In this document: in pieces, positions 13,001-21,925 of the stretch
Numbering within the stretch: position 1 is the first letter of the stretch
Layout of the letters: the number at the start of each line of letters is the position of its first letter
Source of the DNA: Liopterus haemorrhoidalis
Taxonomy: Eukaryota > Arthropoda > Insecta > Coleoptera > Dytiscidae
Direction: 5' to 3'
Assembly (NCBI GenBank): GCA_963971575.1
Contig: OZ020620.1
Coordinates: forward strand, 42,074,924 to 42,138,923
Length of the DNA stretch: 64,000 nucleotides
Translations under genes and position numbers: made by a program
Notes under the pieces: model-generated
Database searches by the model: none
What the model was told of the DNA's origin: nothing
Seen by the model: the letters and a program-made list of their open reading frames with translations, nothing else

Positions 13001-16000
13001 ATATATAGTTTGTGTTTCGTTTTCAAATTTGACAGAATCTCGAACGTTCTAATTTACCATCATCTAGGTTATTTCTTTCGTTTTTGTTCACAGCTCCTAA
13101 CTTTGTGAAGATTTTTTCAATACTTCATCATTTTGATAAATATGTCAACATGTTTTACAGTTGGTAATGTAAAAGTTTAAAAAAAAAAAGATAAATAAAT
13201 TGATGTGTGTAAAGTGATGCTTTTGTTTCCAAGGTTACCAATCAATTTTTCAATTAATTGACAAAAAACTTGATTTATTGATCAATTAATTGGACTGTGT
13301 AAAACTAACTTTATTTGTTCTAATGCATTTAATCAATTTGATGAATATTAGGGTAGTTACGGGGGGGCATCCTAAAACTAAAATATTGAAATATTTCACT
13401 TATCACATTAAAAATGAATGTAATAAAATTTATTTAGAAACATTCCTTTTGAAGAAAAAATAAATTAAAACAAGTAGAAAATCAAAAAATTAAACGATAT
13501 TATTATATTTATAGCCAAAAGTCAAACTTCACCCGTATATAAAACATACGATAAACAAAGACTGACGTCCCGTTAGCATACGAATGACGCGTAGCCTCTC
13601 TATTTACCCTCACCATTACAACCGAGACAACCTTATACTTTAATAATGCTCCAAGACTACAGTCTACTAATACGTCACTGGCTACTCTTAGCCAAGCATC
13701 GCGAGTCTATTCGGTGATAGGTGAAAAACAAGAGACAGAGAGATTTATTTATACAAGATGTTCCTTACCTTGTTGGTGTCCTTTTATTTCGTTACTAGTA
13801 GCCTTGCCAATGATACTTAATACGGGCCTTAGACAACCAAAAATGCCATTGATCCATCCTTGTTGTTTTGTGTTTATTGGATTTTGCGAACAATCTGGGC
13901 TACTATCGCTGTCTTCAACCATAACTTGCTGTCGTGTTATCTGAACGCCCTCGGGAAGTGCGTTAGGTGGCGGCAAATTCATGTGTTCCAATTCCTCTTG
14001 AATACAGAGCATACTAGAAAAAAAAAAAAATAATTAGAATAGTCTGTCTGTCTGTCTGTACGGTAGAAACTGTAGCCAAACGGCTGAACATAGAAAGTTG
14101 AAATTTGGCATACTTCTACAACTTTTTGACCCACATATAGGAAAACTATAGAGAGTTCAAAAAAAAAATACTTCGCGGGATAAATATAAACCAATTTTTA
14201 TTTAATGGAAAAATAAATATTTTTTAAAAATTTTGAGTGGGATATCAAATGGAACCTCTTAATGCGTGGATGCACAAATTTTTATTTTTGAAAAATCTTT
14301 TTTTATGTGGTTTTTATCAATTTAATGGCAAAAAAACTTTTGTCCCCCACCATCTCCCAGAGGGGTTGAACTAAAAATCTGAAAAAAATCTCATTAATGT
14401 ATATTGATGGGAACTGGAATAGTTCAACAGGAAATTTTGATCAAATTGATTTTTCGCAAAATATTGAATTTTGGCGTGGAAAAAAAATATTTTTTTAAAA
14501 TTTATTGTGTGGTATCAAGAAAAAGCCCTTAAGGCGTAGATAAAGGAACGGGAAGTAGTTTATTATTATTATTATTAAATTTAAAACGTTTTTTTCCAAA
14601 AAAGTACTAAAAAATCAGTGTCCTGCACCCTTTAACCCTAAGGAGTTAAATTAAAAATCTGAAAAAATTCTAAGAAATGTATATTGCTATTTTTTTTTTT
14701 TTTTATATGAACCGGAAATGTACGAGAAGAATTTTTTATCCGATTTCGTTTTTGGAAAATATTAGTTTTTGTTATTGATTTTTTTTAAATTTATATTTAA
14801 TTGTGTGGATATTAAATGGAGAGCTTCCATTTAATATCCACATGCTTAAGTGCAAATCTTAATTTGCACTTAAAAAATCAATTACAGTTCCTTAGAACGG
14901 TAATTGATTTTTGAAATACATTTCATTTTGACTAAATTTTGACAAGTACAGTGAAACCTCGATATAACGGACCTCGATACAACGGACTTCGGATATAACG
15001 GACAGCGTGTAAGCGATCGTAAACTTCACGTGACTGCACACTCGGGGCATCACCAGAGTTGCGGGCGGGAATTCGCAATTTTAGAGACTTAATAATTAAG
15101 AAACAAAAACTTCAAAAATCCAAACAAAATTTGATACATTTTTCAAACCAGTGTCACTGAAACCAGGAAGTTCAAAAACAAACATTGACGACTCTCCTCA
15201 ACGGGCGTATAGTGACATATCATCTGAAGACGAATAAAGTGCAATTTTAAAGTGTAATTAAAATGTAAATTTTCGTTTATAATATATTTCTATTTTATAG
15301 TTAATAAATAGCTTATTCAGAAAATTTATTTTTATATAACGGACATTCGGCTATATCGGACACTCCCTAGCCCGCATTGGTCCGTTATATCGAGGTTCCA
15401 CTGTATTAAGATTTTCGTTTAATATCTTAACTAAAATTTAAAAAAATATATTTATATATACATGGATATATTTTGTTATGGACAGAGAAGAGGTACGTAA
15501 ATTTATTTTGCAAATATCGACTAGAAAAATAAATAAATAACTGACCGGTTGCTGGGATCCCATTTCTAGTAGAGAATCTGTTAGTTTATCATATAGTCGC
15601 AATATAAACAATGTTTCTGTAGGTGTTATGCTCTTGCGTGATAAAAGATTGCCCGCAGTGTTACCAGCTCTGGATTTGAAAAATATTTTTACAATTATAC
15701 AAAAAAAAAGGGTTAAAATATATATTATGGTATTATCAGAGATATATTATACACGGTTGAAAAAATCTAACTGCAACCTTCTTGTCGTGCCTATTGATTT
15801 AAAGGTTTTAAAACCAACACTTGTAATTGTGTTATGTAGTGACATGCATTCATCGTTTGACCTTCTAATAATCATCATTCACTGACTAAATACCTACAAA
15901 ACCCTGAAATGTGTGAAAATTCGCACTTCACGTCAATTTTTTAATGAATAAATTAATAAACAGTCAATCTATAAATAGAAGATTAAACAGTAACAATCTT

Positions 16001-19000
16001 ACATCTAACTAACCGGCAACAACAAGCGCTTATAGGAGCCAATGAATCGACGCCGGTAACAATCTTTCTACGTGTTTGTACCCTTAGAAACACAACAATT
16101 TAAATTTCTAATATTACACATATTTTTGTTATCTATTAACACTAAACCTACCACGACGGGTCAAATGACCCATTTTAACCTTTTTGTCAGAATTTCTTTT
16201 AAATAACATTATCACATCGCCATTTGCCTTTACTACTTTTATTAAAAAATACATAGAATGTATTTTTTAATATTTACTCCTCTCTTGTTAATTTTTTTTA
16301 CCGAGAAATATATGTAATCTGCCCTAACTACCGCAACGGGTCATTTGACCCATGCAAAGATTCATGTGATTGCAACTCGTACAGAAATTCGAAAAAGGTG
16401 CCAAATAGGTTTTTGCAAAGAAAACAACACTACAAAAATCTGTTTCAAATGCAACAAATATGTGTGTGGAAAATATGCCTTCGAGAACCCAATAATTTGC
16501 AAAATATGCGGTGAACTTGAATAAAGTTAGCAATTTATTTAGGATTCAATTGAAGAATATTTACTTTTTTTCATGTATTATTTTTATATTTTTTAAATTT
16601 AATAAATAAACAATTTTGAATCGTTATTTAAAAAAACATGTTTTATTCATTCACCAAATTGTGCTAAATGATATATTTTTCGCTATGCATAGTAATATAT
16701 ATCAAATTTTAAAGACGGGTCGCTTGACCCGCTGTGGTAGGGATAGGTATACATGAGCATCGGTAGGTTTAGTGTTAATTGCAACAGGAAAAACCAGAAC
16801 AGGAAAAAAGGTTGAAAACCACTGTTGTAAAAATGCGTATTTGTCAACTCAAATCTTATCAGACAAAATAACCTTATATATCAAATAACAAAAATACAAA
16901 GGATACGAAATAAAAAAATACAAAAGATATGAAAAACAAAATTGTTCAAAGAAAATTGCATACGTCAAATGAAAAGGTTTCAGAAAAAATATTGCGTAAA
17001 AATTGAAAAATGTGTAGGCCTCAAATATTTTTGGATAACAAATTAACATTATCGAATTTTTACATGCGATTAATATTATAAAAATATCGTCTAACAATTT
17101 ATTTGTAATAGGCAAGCATTTTGTTGTATACTGCCATATTTTCTTGCTTTATAAATTATGTTTTCTGTTTAATTAATGTAATTTTCACTTTAATATCTTT
17201 AATAATTATACCTTTTGAGAAGATCATCTCCTTTCTTCGGAGTATCTTGTTGAAATTGTTGAAAAAACACCATTTCAGTAACTTAACTCACATTACTAGC
17301 AAATGAACAATACTGAAATGAACATTTTACTGAAATTATCGCTGAAAATAGTCACAAGACCAGTTACGTCATACTGATAAGGCTTAGAACGTAACAATTG
17401 CCTACACAAATGATAAAGAATTTCACAATAATAACAGGGATATTTATTGAAAATTATTGTTTTGGTACTCATGTATGTTTATGAGACATGGACAATATCA
17501 AAACGTATCATCCTGGTTTCATTTAAGCGCAAAATATTTAAGTACTGTGAGTGGTATGCAACTATAAGCTATTCCAAACGTTTAGGCGGAACTAGATTTT
17601 GAAATCTAGTAATTTTTATTTATTAATTCGGACTTTTGGTCATTTTGTTTAAGCTTTGTAAATCATACTCACATTGCAAATTCTAGATTAAATTGGTTGT
17701 CATGATAAAATGTCCTTTTCATTGCATTTTAATTTTTAGTGTTTTGTAGGTATGACCAAAAAACCCTTATACCGTCATTTTGTCGTCTGTCTGTCTGTCC
17801 GGTAAAAATTGTAGCCAAACGGCTAAGCCTAGAGAGTTGAAATTTGGCATGCTTATACAACTCTTTGATCCGCACATAGGAAAAATACTAAAACATCTAA
17901 AAAAAACATATTCCCCTAAAAATATAAACAAATATGTGCTTATCCAAAAAAAAAAATTTTTTTTTTAAATTCTGAGTAGGGTATTAAATGAAAGCCCTTA
18001 GTACGTGGATTAACGATCAAAATTTTATTTTTGCAAAATAAATTTTGATGCAATTTTTACCAAAATTGTGCAAAAAATTTTTTGTCCTACACCCTGTAGC
18101 CCAGATGGTTTAAACTAAAAATCTGAAAAAATTCTAAGTAATGTACATTGGTGTGAACCGGAATAGTACAACAGGAATTTTTGATCAGATTATGTTTTCG
18201 GAAAATAACGCATTTTTTGTGTTTTTAACTAAAATATGTTAAATATTTAATTCGCTATGTAACACACCAGATCAGTAACTCTAGTAGCTCAGTTGGTTTT
18301 GTCATGCACTTTGTAATTTGCAATTCGAACGTGGCAGAGTTCGAATCCTATTAATTTTATTTTTTTGTTTTTTTTTTGCATTTTTATTTTGTTTAAATTA
18401 TTTTGTCAAAATTCTAGTTATATATTGGTAAATGTTGCATTTATTTTTTAAAAGCGTAAATTTAATAACCAGTGGGAAGTGTTGAAATTATAATTTAATT
18501 CTGTTTTGAAATCAGAGGGCGGGGCTTATGATTTAAGCAACCAATGGAAGCCATAGGCGCAATTTTAAAAATCTTACTGAACCTTGTTATATAAATAAAA
18601 TACTGCACATATTTAGAAACTTAAATAATGGTATTAGGCATTCGAATTAAAATTCATAAAAAAATATATTGACATAAAACTTGTTTTAGCATCCCAAATA
18701 ATCATCATTCAGTTACTAAATACCTGCAAAACCCAGAAATGTTCTTAACAAAAAAAATCCCATTTTTTTTTTTTGTAAATATGTATTAAAATATTTATTA
18801 AATGTCATTCGTTTCCATTGTTTCACTGTTGAAATTTTAATTTGCACATACCAAACATGAAACATAACCCAAGCAAGGTCACTTCTTGTGACAACCTAAA
18901 AGAATGAAATTCCCGTTTAGTTCCGCCTAAACATTTGGAATAGTGAATTTATAAGTTTTATGCACAATATATAGAATAAGATTAATACTTGGAAAACGTT

Positions 19001-20123
19001 ATATACTTAAGGTCGAAGTAATAGAATCCAATGATAAAACCGACAAATATACAAATAATAGTATATTCTGTAACAAGGTTGGAATGAGAAAATTCGATGC
19101 GAGTGGAACATTCCGAGCATCGAATTTTCTCTTCCAACCGAGTCACAGACTCTACTTTCTCCACGACCACCAGAAATAAAAAAAAATTAACAAATAATTA
19201 TTTTAATAAACATTTTATCTTAACACATAATTTATATTACATAACAAATTAATCAATTAATTAAACTATTTTTTTATTTATTATTTGTTTAATTTTAATT
19301 TAATTTGCCGCACATCGGCCACTATTTTAGGTTAGGAAGTTATGTTGCATTTATTTAATGTAAACGTTGCATATATCTTAATGTAACCCTACAAAAACAA
19401 AAGACAACAAGTATGGAATAGTTATTCCACAACAAGTGATGGAATGAAATACACGCAAAATGCATAAGAAGATAAGTGCTTTAGAATAACATTCCAACTC
19501 TTGTGTTAGCATATTAACTTTCTGTAGTCAAAATTGGTTTTAGAATTGGTAAATTCTATACTGGTCGTGGAGAAACATATTTTTGTCTACTAAGCGAAAT
19601 GAGAAATGTAAAAATATCATAAGTCATAATTGATATATAATATTTAAACTTGTAAAATTTTTGCTAGGCCCCCTCAAGTGCCAGGCCGTCGGCAGTCGCC
19701 GACGTCGCCGACGCCTGACGCCGCCACTGCCTGTGGTAATATATTTGGTTAAGTTATTCTGCACTAGTGAAAATTCGCATGAATTTCTAACTTGACTAGA
19801 GCAACAAAAATGCTTTCACGTATAATACATATAATAGCCGGTTATCGGTAAAAAGATTGTTACACGCTGTATTGTACAATCGTCAAGTGTTATCGTGTGA
19901 ACTTGGCTAAAGGGACATACAAAGGGCACCGCAAGGTGTGTCTAAATAGCTAGTAGGTAAGTATGAGTCACGCGCTGTACCTGTTCGTGAAGTTCTCCTG
20001 ATCGTCTTTGTTTGAGAGGGAAAGGGGGCTGCAGGAGCCCCCCTGGGGTGCGAACGAACCATCCGCAGGGCCACACACACCCTCCCTCTGTTCCCGCTCC
20101 AATGTACCCACAGGTGTGTGCAT
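3689..20123 (-). CDS. MAP kinase kinase kinase 12/13 (DLK/LZK, wallenda); 3' end outside window
   Basis: Seven minus-strand exons: 20123-19981, 14013-13769, 12583-12208, 11271-10884, 7829-7564, 5803-5641 and 4043-3689. They join with phases 2,1,2,0,2,0,1 and no internal stop, giving 645 codons. Order: a 47-codon Ser/Gly-rich start; a [16 protein letters not shown] motif typical of DLK/LZK; a Ser/Thr kinase domain with P-loop GSGAQGAVF, catalytic Lys in VAVKK, HRDLKSPN, DFGT and APE; a leucine zipper/coiled coil ([20 protein letters not shown]); and a Ser/Arg-rich tail with a DTETQTD motif. In animals this kinase drives JNK/p38 signalling in axon injury and synapse growth. The C-terminal acidic region of the family is not seen, so the gene must run past the left edge. 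The introns are filled with transposons. Confidence 0.93.
4203..5525 (+). mobile_element. mauritiana-like mariner remnant, interrupted
   Basis: Inverted ends GGTGTACCGGAAAGTTTTTT and its complement, TA on both sides. Transposase fragments on the plus strand: [37 protein letters not shown], then after an interruption [39 protein letters not shown], ending near 5373. Stops and a missing central ~130 residues make it dead. It lies in the MAP3K intron between exons F and G. The middle is replaced by the THAP-bearing insert at 4571-5036. Confidence 0.85.
4571..5036 (-). mobile_element. THAP-domain-bearing insert within the mariner
   Basis: A 466-bp insert between mariner codons SGRP and YYEKL. 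Imperfect inverted ends (ATTGACATCTGACA / ATTGTCAACTGACA). Minus-strand frame 4923-4615 reads [44 protein letters not shown], consistent with an N-terminal THAP zinc-finger (Cys pair, LSF.R.P, W..AL). This suggests a P-element-like deletion derivative. A related start occurs at 9669-9731. Confidence 0.55.
5641..5803 (-). CDS. wnd/DLK exon F: basic Ser/Pro linker
   Basis: Acceptor TTTTAG, donor CCG|GTAAGAG. It encodes [20 protein letters not shown] followed by [20 protein letters not shown], a low-complexity Ser/Thr/Pro region with many SP/TP sites, plausible for kinase regulation. It ends in phase 0. Confidence 0.9.
5822..6289. other. Intron segment, no gene seen
   Basis: Within the exon E-F intron. 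A short open stretch at 5888-5998 ([14 protein letters not shown]...) with balanced composition may be a transposon fragment, but I cannot assign it. Confidence 0.4.
6290..7545 (+). repeat. GGCCACAGCTG dispersed repeat, copy 1 (split)
   Basis: Starts near AAGGGAGGTATTGTGATCAT, passes TGTCTGTCGG microsatellite-like text and GTGTACACGG, and ends GTGGTGGCCACAGCTGATTT near 7540. Other copies: 34335-34985 (same strand), 39143-39730 and 63890-64000 (opposite strand). The copy is split by a MITE at 6598-7387; the unsplit 34.6-kb copy shows the empty site. Confidence 0.7.
6598..7387. mobile_element. GGCGGAAC-family MITE, itself enlarged
   Basis: Ends CAGTCTGTTCCAAACGGTTA and complement, TA at 6596-6597 and 7388-7389. 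At 790 bp it is twice the ~394-bp norm because of a nested ~400-bp sequence (about 6790-7130) that shares text with 30700-31080. Confidence 0.85.
7564..7829 (-). CDS. wnd/DLK exon E: leucine zipper / coiled coil
   Basis: Acceptor TTGTAG, donor GTCAA|GTAAGA. It encodes [20 protein letters not shown], then a long amphipathic helix ([40 protein letters not shown]) used for dimerisation in DLK/LZK. It ends in phase 2 and splices to 5803 to give [10 protein letters not shown]. Confidence 0.94.
8127..8392 (+). mobile_element. 266-bp TTCGCGACTG MITE, copy 1
   Basis: Inverted ends TTCGCGACTG / CAGTCGCGAA flanked by TA (8125-8126, 8393-8394). The second copy, at 37278-37543 in the opposite orientation, has exactly the same length. 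No coding capacity; a Tc1/mariner-type MITE in a MAP3K intron. Confidence 0.85.
8742..9554 (+). mobile_element. Short element encoding a THAP domain, copy 1
   Basis: About 810 bp shared, in reverse orientation, with 40727-41550. Between its ends is a THAP frame (8867-9139). Both termini carry related direct text (ATCTTAAAA...CCCCTATA) rather than clear inverted repeats. Likely a P-element-like or other THAP transposon derivative. Confidence 0.65.
8867..9139 (+). pseudogene. THAP zinc-finger domain fragment with in-frame stop
   Basis: The frame reads [48 protein letters not shown], stop, [30 protein letters not shown]. Cys-x4-Cys, SFHLFP, and C..HF match the C2CH THAP DNA-binding domain used by P-element transposases and host regulators. 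One TAG replaces an expected Trp between residues 46 and 48. The same TAG is in the 41.1-kb copy, so it predates their spread. Confidence 0.75.
9640..9830 (+). repeat. Fragment related to the 4.6-kb THAP insert
   Basis: ATG at 9669 gives [20 protein letters not shown] then stop, clearly related to the start of the THAP frame at 4923-4615. The remainder is lost. Confidence 0.55.
9927..10844 (-). mobile_element. Mariner-like element with internal deletion
   Basis: A 918-bp element with ends CAAGGTGTCTCAAAAGAAAT and complement, TA at both flanks (9925-9926, 10845-10846). It encodes a shortened transposase on the minus strand. It lies in the MAP3K intron just downstream of exon D. Confidence 0.88.
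10034..10840 (-). pseudogene. Deleted mariner-superfamily transposase, frame open
   Basis: A 268-codon open frame; the likely original start is at [17 protein letters not shown]. The N-terminal part is a helix-turn-helix region of the DUF4817-like kind common in insect mariner relatives ([28 protein letters not shown]), then [20 protein letters not shown]. After [11 protein letters not shown] it jumps to [20 protein letters not shown], so the segment holding the first two catalytic Asp is gone while the third (PMDFF) remains. The deletion kept the frame. It cannot catalyse transposition; it could still bind ends. Confidence 0.82.
10884..11271 (-). CDS. wnd/DLK exon D: activation segment and C-lobe
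   Basis: Acceptor TTTTAG, donor GAA|GTAAGT. It encodes [17 protein letters not shown], the activation loop [40 protein letters not shown], and the C-lobe [19 protein letters not shown] through HLDIAAVE. A mariner-like element ends only 39 bp downstream of the donor (10844). Confidence 0.95.
11547..12144. mobile_element. 598-bp MITE with internal palindromes
   Basis: Ends CCCTTTTCACACTAGAA and complement, flanked by TA (11545-11546, 12145-12146). Internally GATGTTTAAGAC and its complement form a hairpin at about 11639-11677, and the motif recurs near the right end. No coding capacity. In the intron between exons C and D. Confidence 0.82.
12208..12583 (-). CDS. wnd/DLK exon C: kinase N-lobe and catalytic loop
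   Basis: Acceptor TTTTTAG, donor CCAAA|GTAAGTC. It encodes [20 protein letters not shown] with the glycine loop, [20 protein letters not shown] with the ATP-anchoring Lys, the hinge [15 protein letters not shown], and [10 protein letters not shown] split across the junction. It matches DLK-family kinases almost residue by residue. Confidence 0.95.
12634..13410. repeat. Intronic repeats: hAT-like end, AATTAATTG palindromes, dispersed unit
   Basis: 12634-12700 begins CAGGGCTGTTCC and is hAT-terminus-like, but no partner was found. Between 12850 and 13300, inverted runs of TCAATTAATTGATCAATTAA bracket about 400 bp, suggesting a palindrome-ended element. 13310-13405 is the dispersed ~160-bp unit. 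No gene. Confidence 0.45.
13411..13768. other. Intron segment, no feature seen
   Basis: Between exons B and C. 13500-13700 is less AT-rich, with several ACGT-type words, but no open frame, paired splice sites or repeat partner was found. Confidence 0.4.
13769..14013 (-). CDS. wnd/DLK exon B: GCLRP motif
   Basis: Acceptor TTTCTAG before 14013; donor AAG|GTAAGG after 13769. It encodes [17 protein letters not shown], an acidic [10 protein letters not shown] stretch, then [19 protein letters not shown], the conserved pre-kinase motif of MAP3K12/13. It ends in phase 1 and the next exon completes Asp. Met at 14012-14010 could also serve as an alternative initiator. Confidence 0.9.
14035..14912. 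repeat. Tandemly duplicated left arm of the tRNA-carrying repeat
   Basis: The text TGTAGCCAAACGGCT, TTGAAATTTGGCAT, CCAGAGGGGTTGAACT, AACAGGAAATTTTGATC matches the left arm of the repeats at 17.7, 21.3, 38.0, 47.6 and 58.4 kb. The second half (about 14500-14800) repeats it in diverged form. It ends in three consecutive hairpins (14804-14912). Confidence 0.6.
14804..14912. repeat. Three perfect hairpins in a row
   Basis: Arms 14804-14820/14826-14842 (17 bp), 14846-14857/14862-14873 (12 bp) and 14873-14885/14900-14912 (13 bp) are each exact inverted repeats with loops of 5, 4 and 14 bp. The third loop itself can pair GTTC with GAAC. Confidence 0.85.
14949..15403 (+). mobile_element. pogo/Tigger-type deletion derivative
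   Basis: Ends CAGTGAAACCTCGATATAAC and near complement, TA at 14947-14948 and 15404-15405. The frame ending near 15237 reads [20 protein letters not shown], then YSDISSDDE and stop, resembling the acidic C-terminus of Tigger/jerky transposases. The catalytic part is missing. Confidence 0.82.
15406..16139. other. Intron segment with one repeat terminus
   Basis: 15860-15935 is a solitary right end (AAATACCTACAAAACCCTGA, hairpin GTGTGAAAATTCGCAC) of the tRNA-carrying repeat family. A splice-bounded open stretch at 15547-15613 was considered as an exon and rejected. No other feature. Confidence 0.5.
16140..16774 (+). mobile_element. piggyBac derivative retaining the Cys-rich domain
   Basis: Ends CACTAAACCTACC and complement, flanked by TTAA at 16136-16139 and 16775-16778. 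Palindromes of the form GGGTCAAATGACCC occur three times (near 16160, 16338 and 16716). Only the 3' coding end survives. Confidence 0.88.
16390..16524 (+). pseudogene. piggyBac transposase C-terminal Cys-rich domain
   Basis: The frame [44 protein letters not shown], stop gives the C-x4-C, C-x2-C, C, C-x2-C pattern of the zinc-binding C-terminus of piggyBac transposases. Everything upstream is deleted. Confidence 0.8.
16779..17565. other. AT-rich intron, no feature seen
   Basis: Only AT-driven open frames. No repeat partner or splice-bounded coding stretch recognised. Confidence 0.45.
17740..18760 (+). repeat. tRNA-carrying repeat family, copy 1
   Basis: Left end GTTTTGTAGGTATGACC, right end ATACCTGCAAAACCC, imperfect inverted repeats of each other. 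Left arm: TGTCTGTC run, GTAGCCAAACGGCT, AGTACGTGGATTAACGATCA, ACAACAGGAATTTTTGATCA. Right arm: TTGTCAAAATTCTAGTTATA, AAGCGTAAATTTAATAACCA, CAATGGAAGCCATAGGCGCA. A tRNA-like module lies between the arms. Confidence 0.75.
18276..18354 (+). other. tRNA-like module of copy 1
   Basis: A-box TAGCTCAGTTGG (18285-18296) and B-box GAGTTCGAATCC (18337-18348), both perfect pol III matches at tRNA-like spacing. The acceptor stem does not pair well, so I do not call a functional tRNA gene. Confidence 0.6.
19063..19574 (+). repeat. 510-bp repeat, copy 1 (partner 23362-23880)
   Basis: Starts TATTCTGTAACAAGGTTGG and ends GGTCGTGGAGAAA. Inside are TTTCTCCACGACCACCAG, inverted to the right end, and a hairpin with 15-bp arms GAGAAAATTCGATGC (19086-19100/19117-19131). 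Direct copy 4.3 kb away. Probably a non-autonomous DNA element of unknown class. Confidence 0.7.
19575..19980. other. Intron segment with a G+C-rich hAT-like end
   Basis: 19665-19735 is G+C-rich and ends CGCCGCCACTG, resembling a hAT terminus; no partner end was found. The rest shows nothing. Confidence 0.4.
19981..20123 (-). CDS. wnd/DLK exon A: N-terminus with start codon
   Basis: The acceptor TTGCAG ends at 20125; the exon starts T|ATG, so Met is at 20123-20121, and the donor is AG|GTAC. It reads [16 protein letters not shown]... to ...DDQENFTN plus two bases that complete Ser with the next exon. Base composition is much richer in G+C than the introns. The phase fit to the next exon is exact. 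Because an acceptor precedes the ATG, at least one upstream 5' UTR exon is expected but was not located. Confidence 0.72.
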
Positions 20124-20334
20124 ACTGCAACAAAATAATTCAGTTAACTTAAATAACCGAAGAAAAAATAAATAGAAACGAAAAAAATATTTATTACATT
20201 TGGATCTAATTTTCTATAATAGTAATAGATTCCAAACACCTAGGTGTCGTATAAGAGCAGAGAAGGAAACTTCACTGTTTCTAGAACTTTGATAGGACGA
20301 GTGTCCTCTTTTTGAATTATGTCTACATATACAG

Positions 20335-20925
20335 GGTGTTTACGACCTTCTTATTTCTTTTTTAATGGGTGATACTACAGGTCAAAAGTAGGCGAAAAAC
20401 TTTACAACACCTTAGTAAAAGTTTTATAATACAAGAGATATTAATTTTTTAAGTTTTTAATTGTTGGGGTTTTTCCGCCATAACTCTCCAAATATTTATC
20501 TAATCAAAAAAATGCATTTAGATAAAAGATTTGTCTTCTTATTCTTAACAATATTTGTAATATAAGTTTTTGCTGTTAAGTCAATAATAAGGGAGTAATT
20601 TAAATTTTGATTTTTGGGGTTAAAAATTAAAAATTTAAATTATTCACTTATTGTTGACTTAACAGTAAAAATGTATATAACAAATATTGTTAAGAATAAA
20701 AAGACAAATCTTTTATCTAAATGATTTTTTTGATTGGATAAATATTTGGAGAGTTATTGCGGAAAAACCCTAAAAATTAAAAATATAAATTACTCCCTTA
20801 TTATTGACTCAACAGCAAAAACTTATATAACAAATATTGTTAAGAATAAGAAGACAAGTCTCTTATCTAAGTACATTTTTTTGATTGGATAAATATTTGG
20901 AGACTGTTTTAAAGAGAACATGTTC
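20335..20925. repeat. Inverted plus direct copies of the ~160-bp unit
   Basis: The unit (CCGCCATAACTCTCCAAATA, AACAATATTTGT, TTAAGTCAATAATAAGGGAG) at about 20465-20610 is followed by its inverted copy to about 20780 and then a further copy to 20910. Transcribed, it would fold into a long hairpin. Lies upstream of the MAP3K start exon. Confidence 0.7.
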
Positions 20926-21274
20926 TCTTTTCTTGCTCCGACCTTACTTTTTTCTTTTTTTCTTAAGAAATATTTTATTCTAAATTATTGAGAAGTGACA
21001 TTACCGGTGGCGGCGCTGTGCTCCAAGGCAATATGGCTGTTGTGTATAGTACTCAGCTGTCAATATGCTAATAGCGAACAGGTTAATTTAAGCACAGTAC
21101 ATTTTTATTTTATGTAAATGCGAGTAAATATTTGCGAAGTTTTTTAATTTTTATGCCGGCCACGTAATTTTATGTGGTACACCTGAGTGTCGGTCATCTG
21201 AATTTACAATATATGGATTCTGTTTGCAAACAAGTGCATTATGTTCATTGCCTCATGAAATAAAATTACGTGGT

Positions 21275-21925
21275 ATAAAGTACGTGGATTAACGATCAAA
21301 TTTTTATTTTTGCAAAATAAATTATTTTGATGCGATTTTTGCCAAAATTGTGAAAAAAAAATTTTGTCCCACATCCTGTAGCCCAGAGGTTTAACCTAAA
21401 AATCTAAAAAAAGTAATGTATATTGGTGTGAACCGAAATAGTACAACAGGAATTTTTGATCAGATTATGTTTTCGGAAAATAACGCATTTTTTGTGGTTT
21501 TTGGTTCACAAAGTAATTTATACCAATATAAGACACTCACATGCAAGACGTACGATAGCGCAATGGGTTAGAGCACTGGTAAAATGCACTGGGAGCGAAG
21601 GGTCTCGAGTACGAGTGAACGGAGTGAATTTCATTTTTTCTGCATTTTTTTGCCTTTTTATTATGTTCAAATTATTTTGTCAAAATTCTAGTTATATTTT
21701 GACAAATGTTGTACTTAATTTTTAAGAGCGTAAATTTAATAACCAGTCTTATTATATGATTAACAGACGATAAATTATTTTAAAAATATCGTTCATTTTG
21801 CCGTGATTACTACAAAGTAAAATTTGTCCTACACACTCAGCATACCGCCTTCACTTATTATATACCTGCGAAACCCTGAAATGTGTGAATATTCACACTT
21901 CACATCAATTTTTCCTTTGTAGCAA
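21275..21925 (+). repeat. tRNA-carrying repeat family, copy 2 (5'-truncated)
   Basis: Begins at the AGTACGTGGATTAACGATCA point of the left arm. It keeps the tRNA-like module and part of the right arm, and ends with ATACCTGCGAAACCCTGAAA and the GTGTGAATATTCACAC hairpin. Confidence 0.7.
21548..21622 (+). other. tRNA-like module of copy 2
   Basis: A-box TAGCGCAATGGG (21556-21567) and a degenerate B-box near 21601. The A-box differs from that of copy 1 and resembles a different tRNA type. Confidence 0.5.

Larger units (their letters stand above)
17566..18945. mobile_element. GGCGGAAC-family MITE split by a tRNA-carrying repeat
   Basis: The left end TTCCAAACGTTTAGGCGGAA and the right end near 18919-18945 belong to the MITE family. 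The intervening 17740-18760 is a full copy of the tRNA-carrying repeat. Terminal bases are degenerate, so boundaries are approximate. Confidence 0.65.

Noticed and set aside
15547..15613. Open stretch on the minus strand ([20 protein letters not shown]...) with acceptor and donor, as an extra MAP3K exon
   Set aside because: It ends in phase 0 while the next exon needs two bases, and inserting it breaks the otherwise perfect 20123-to-14013 join.
18276..18354. Functional tRNA gene
   Set aside because: A- and B-boxes are good but the acceptor stem does not pair, there is no clear anticodon arm, and the module lies inside a repeat.
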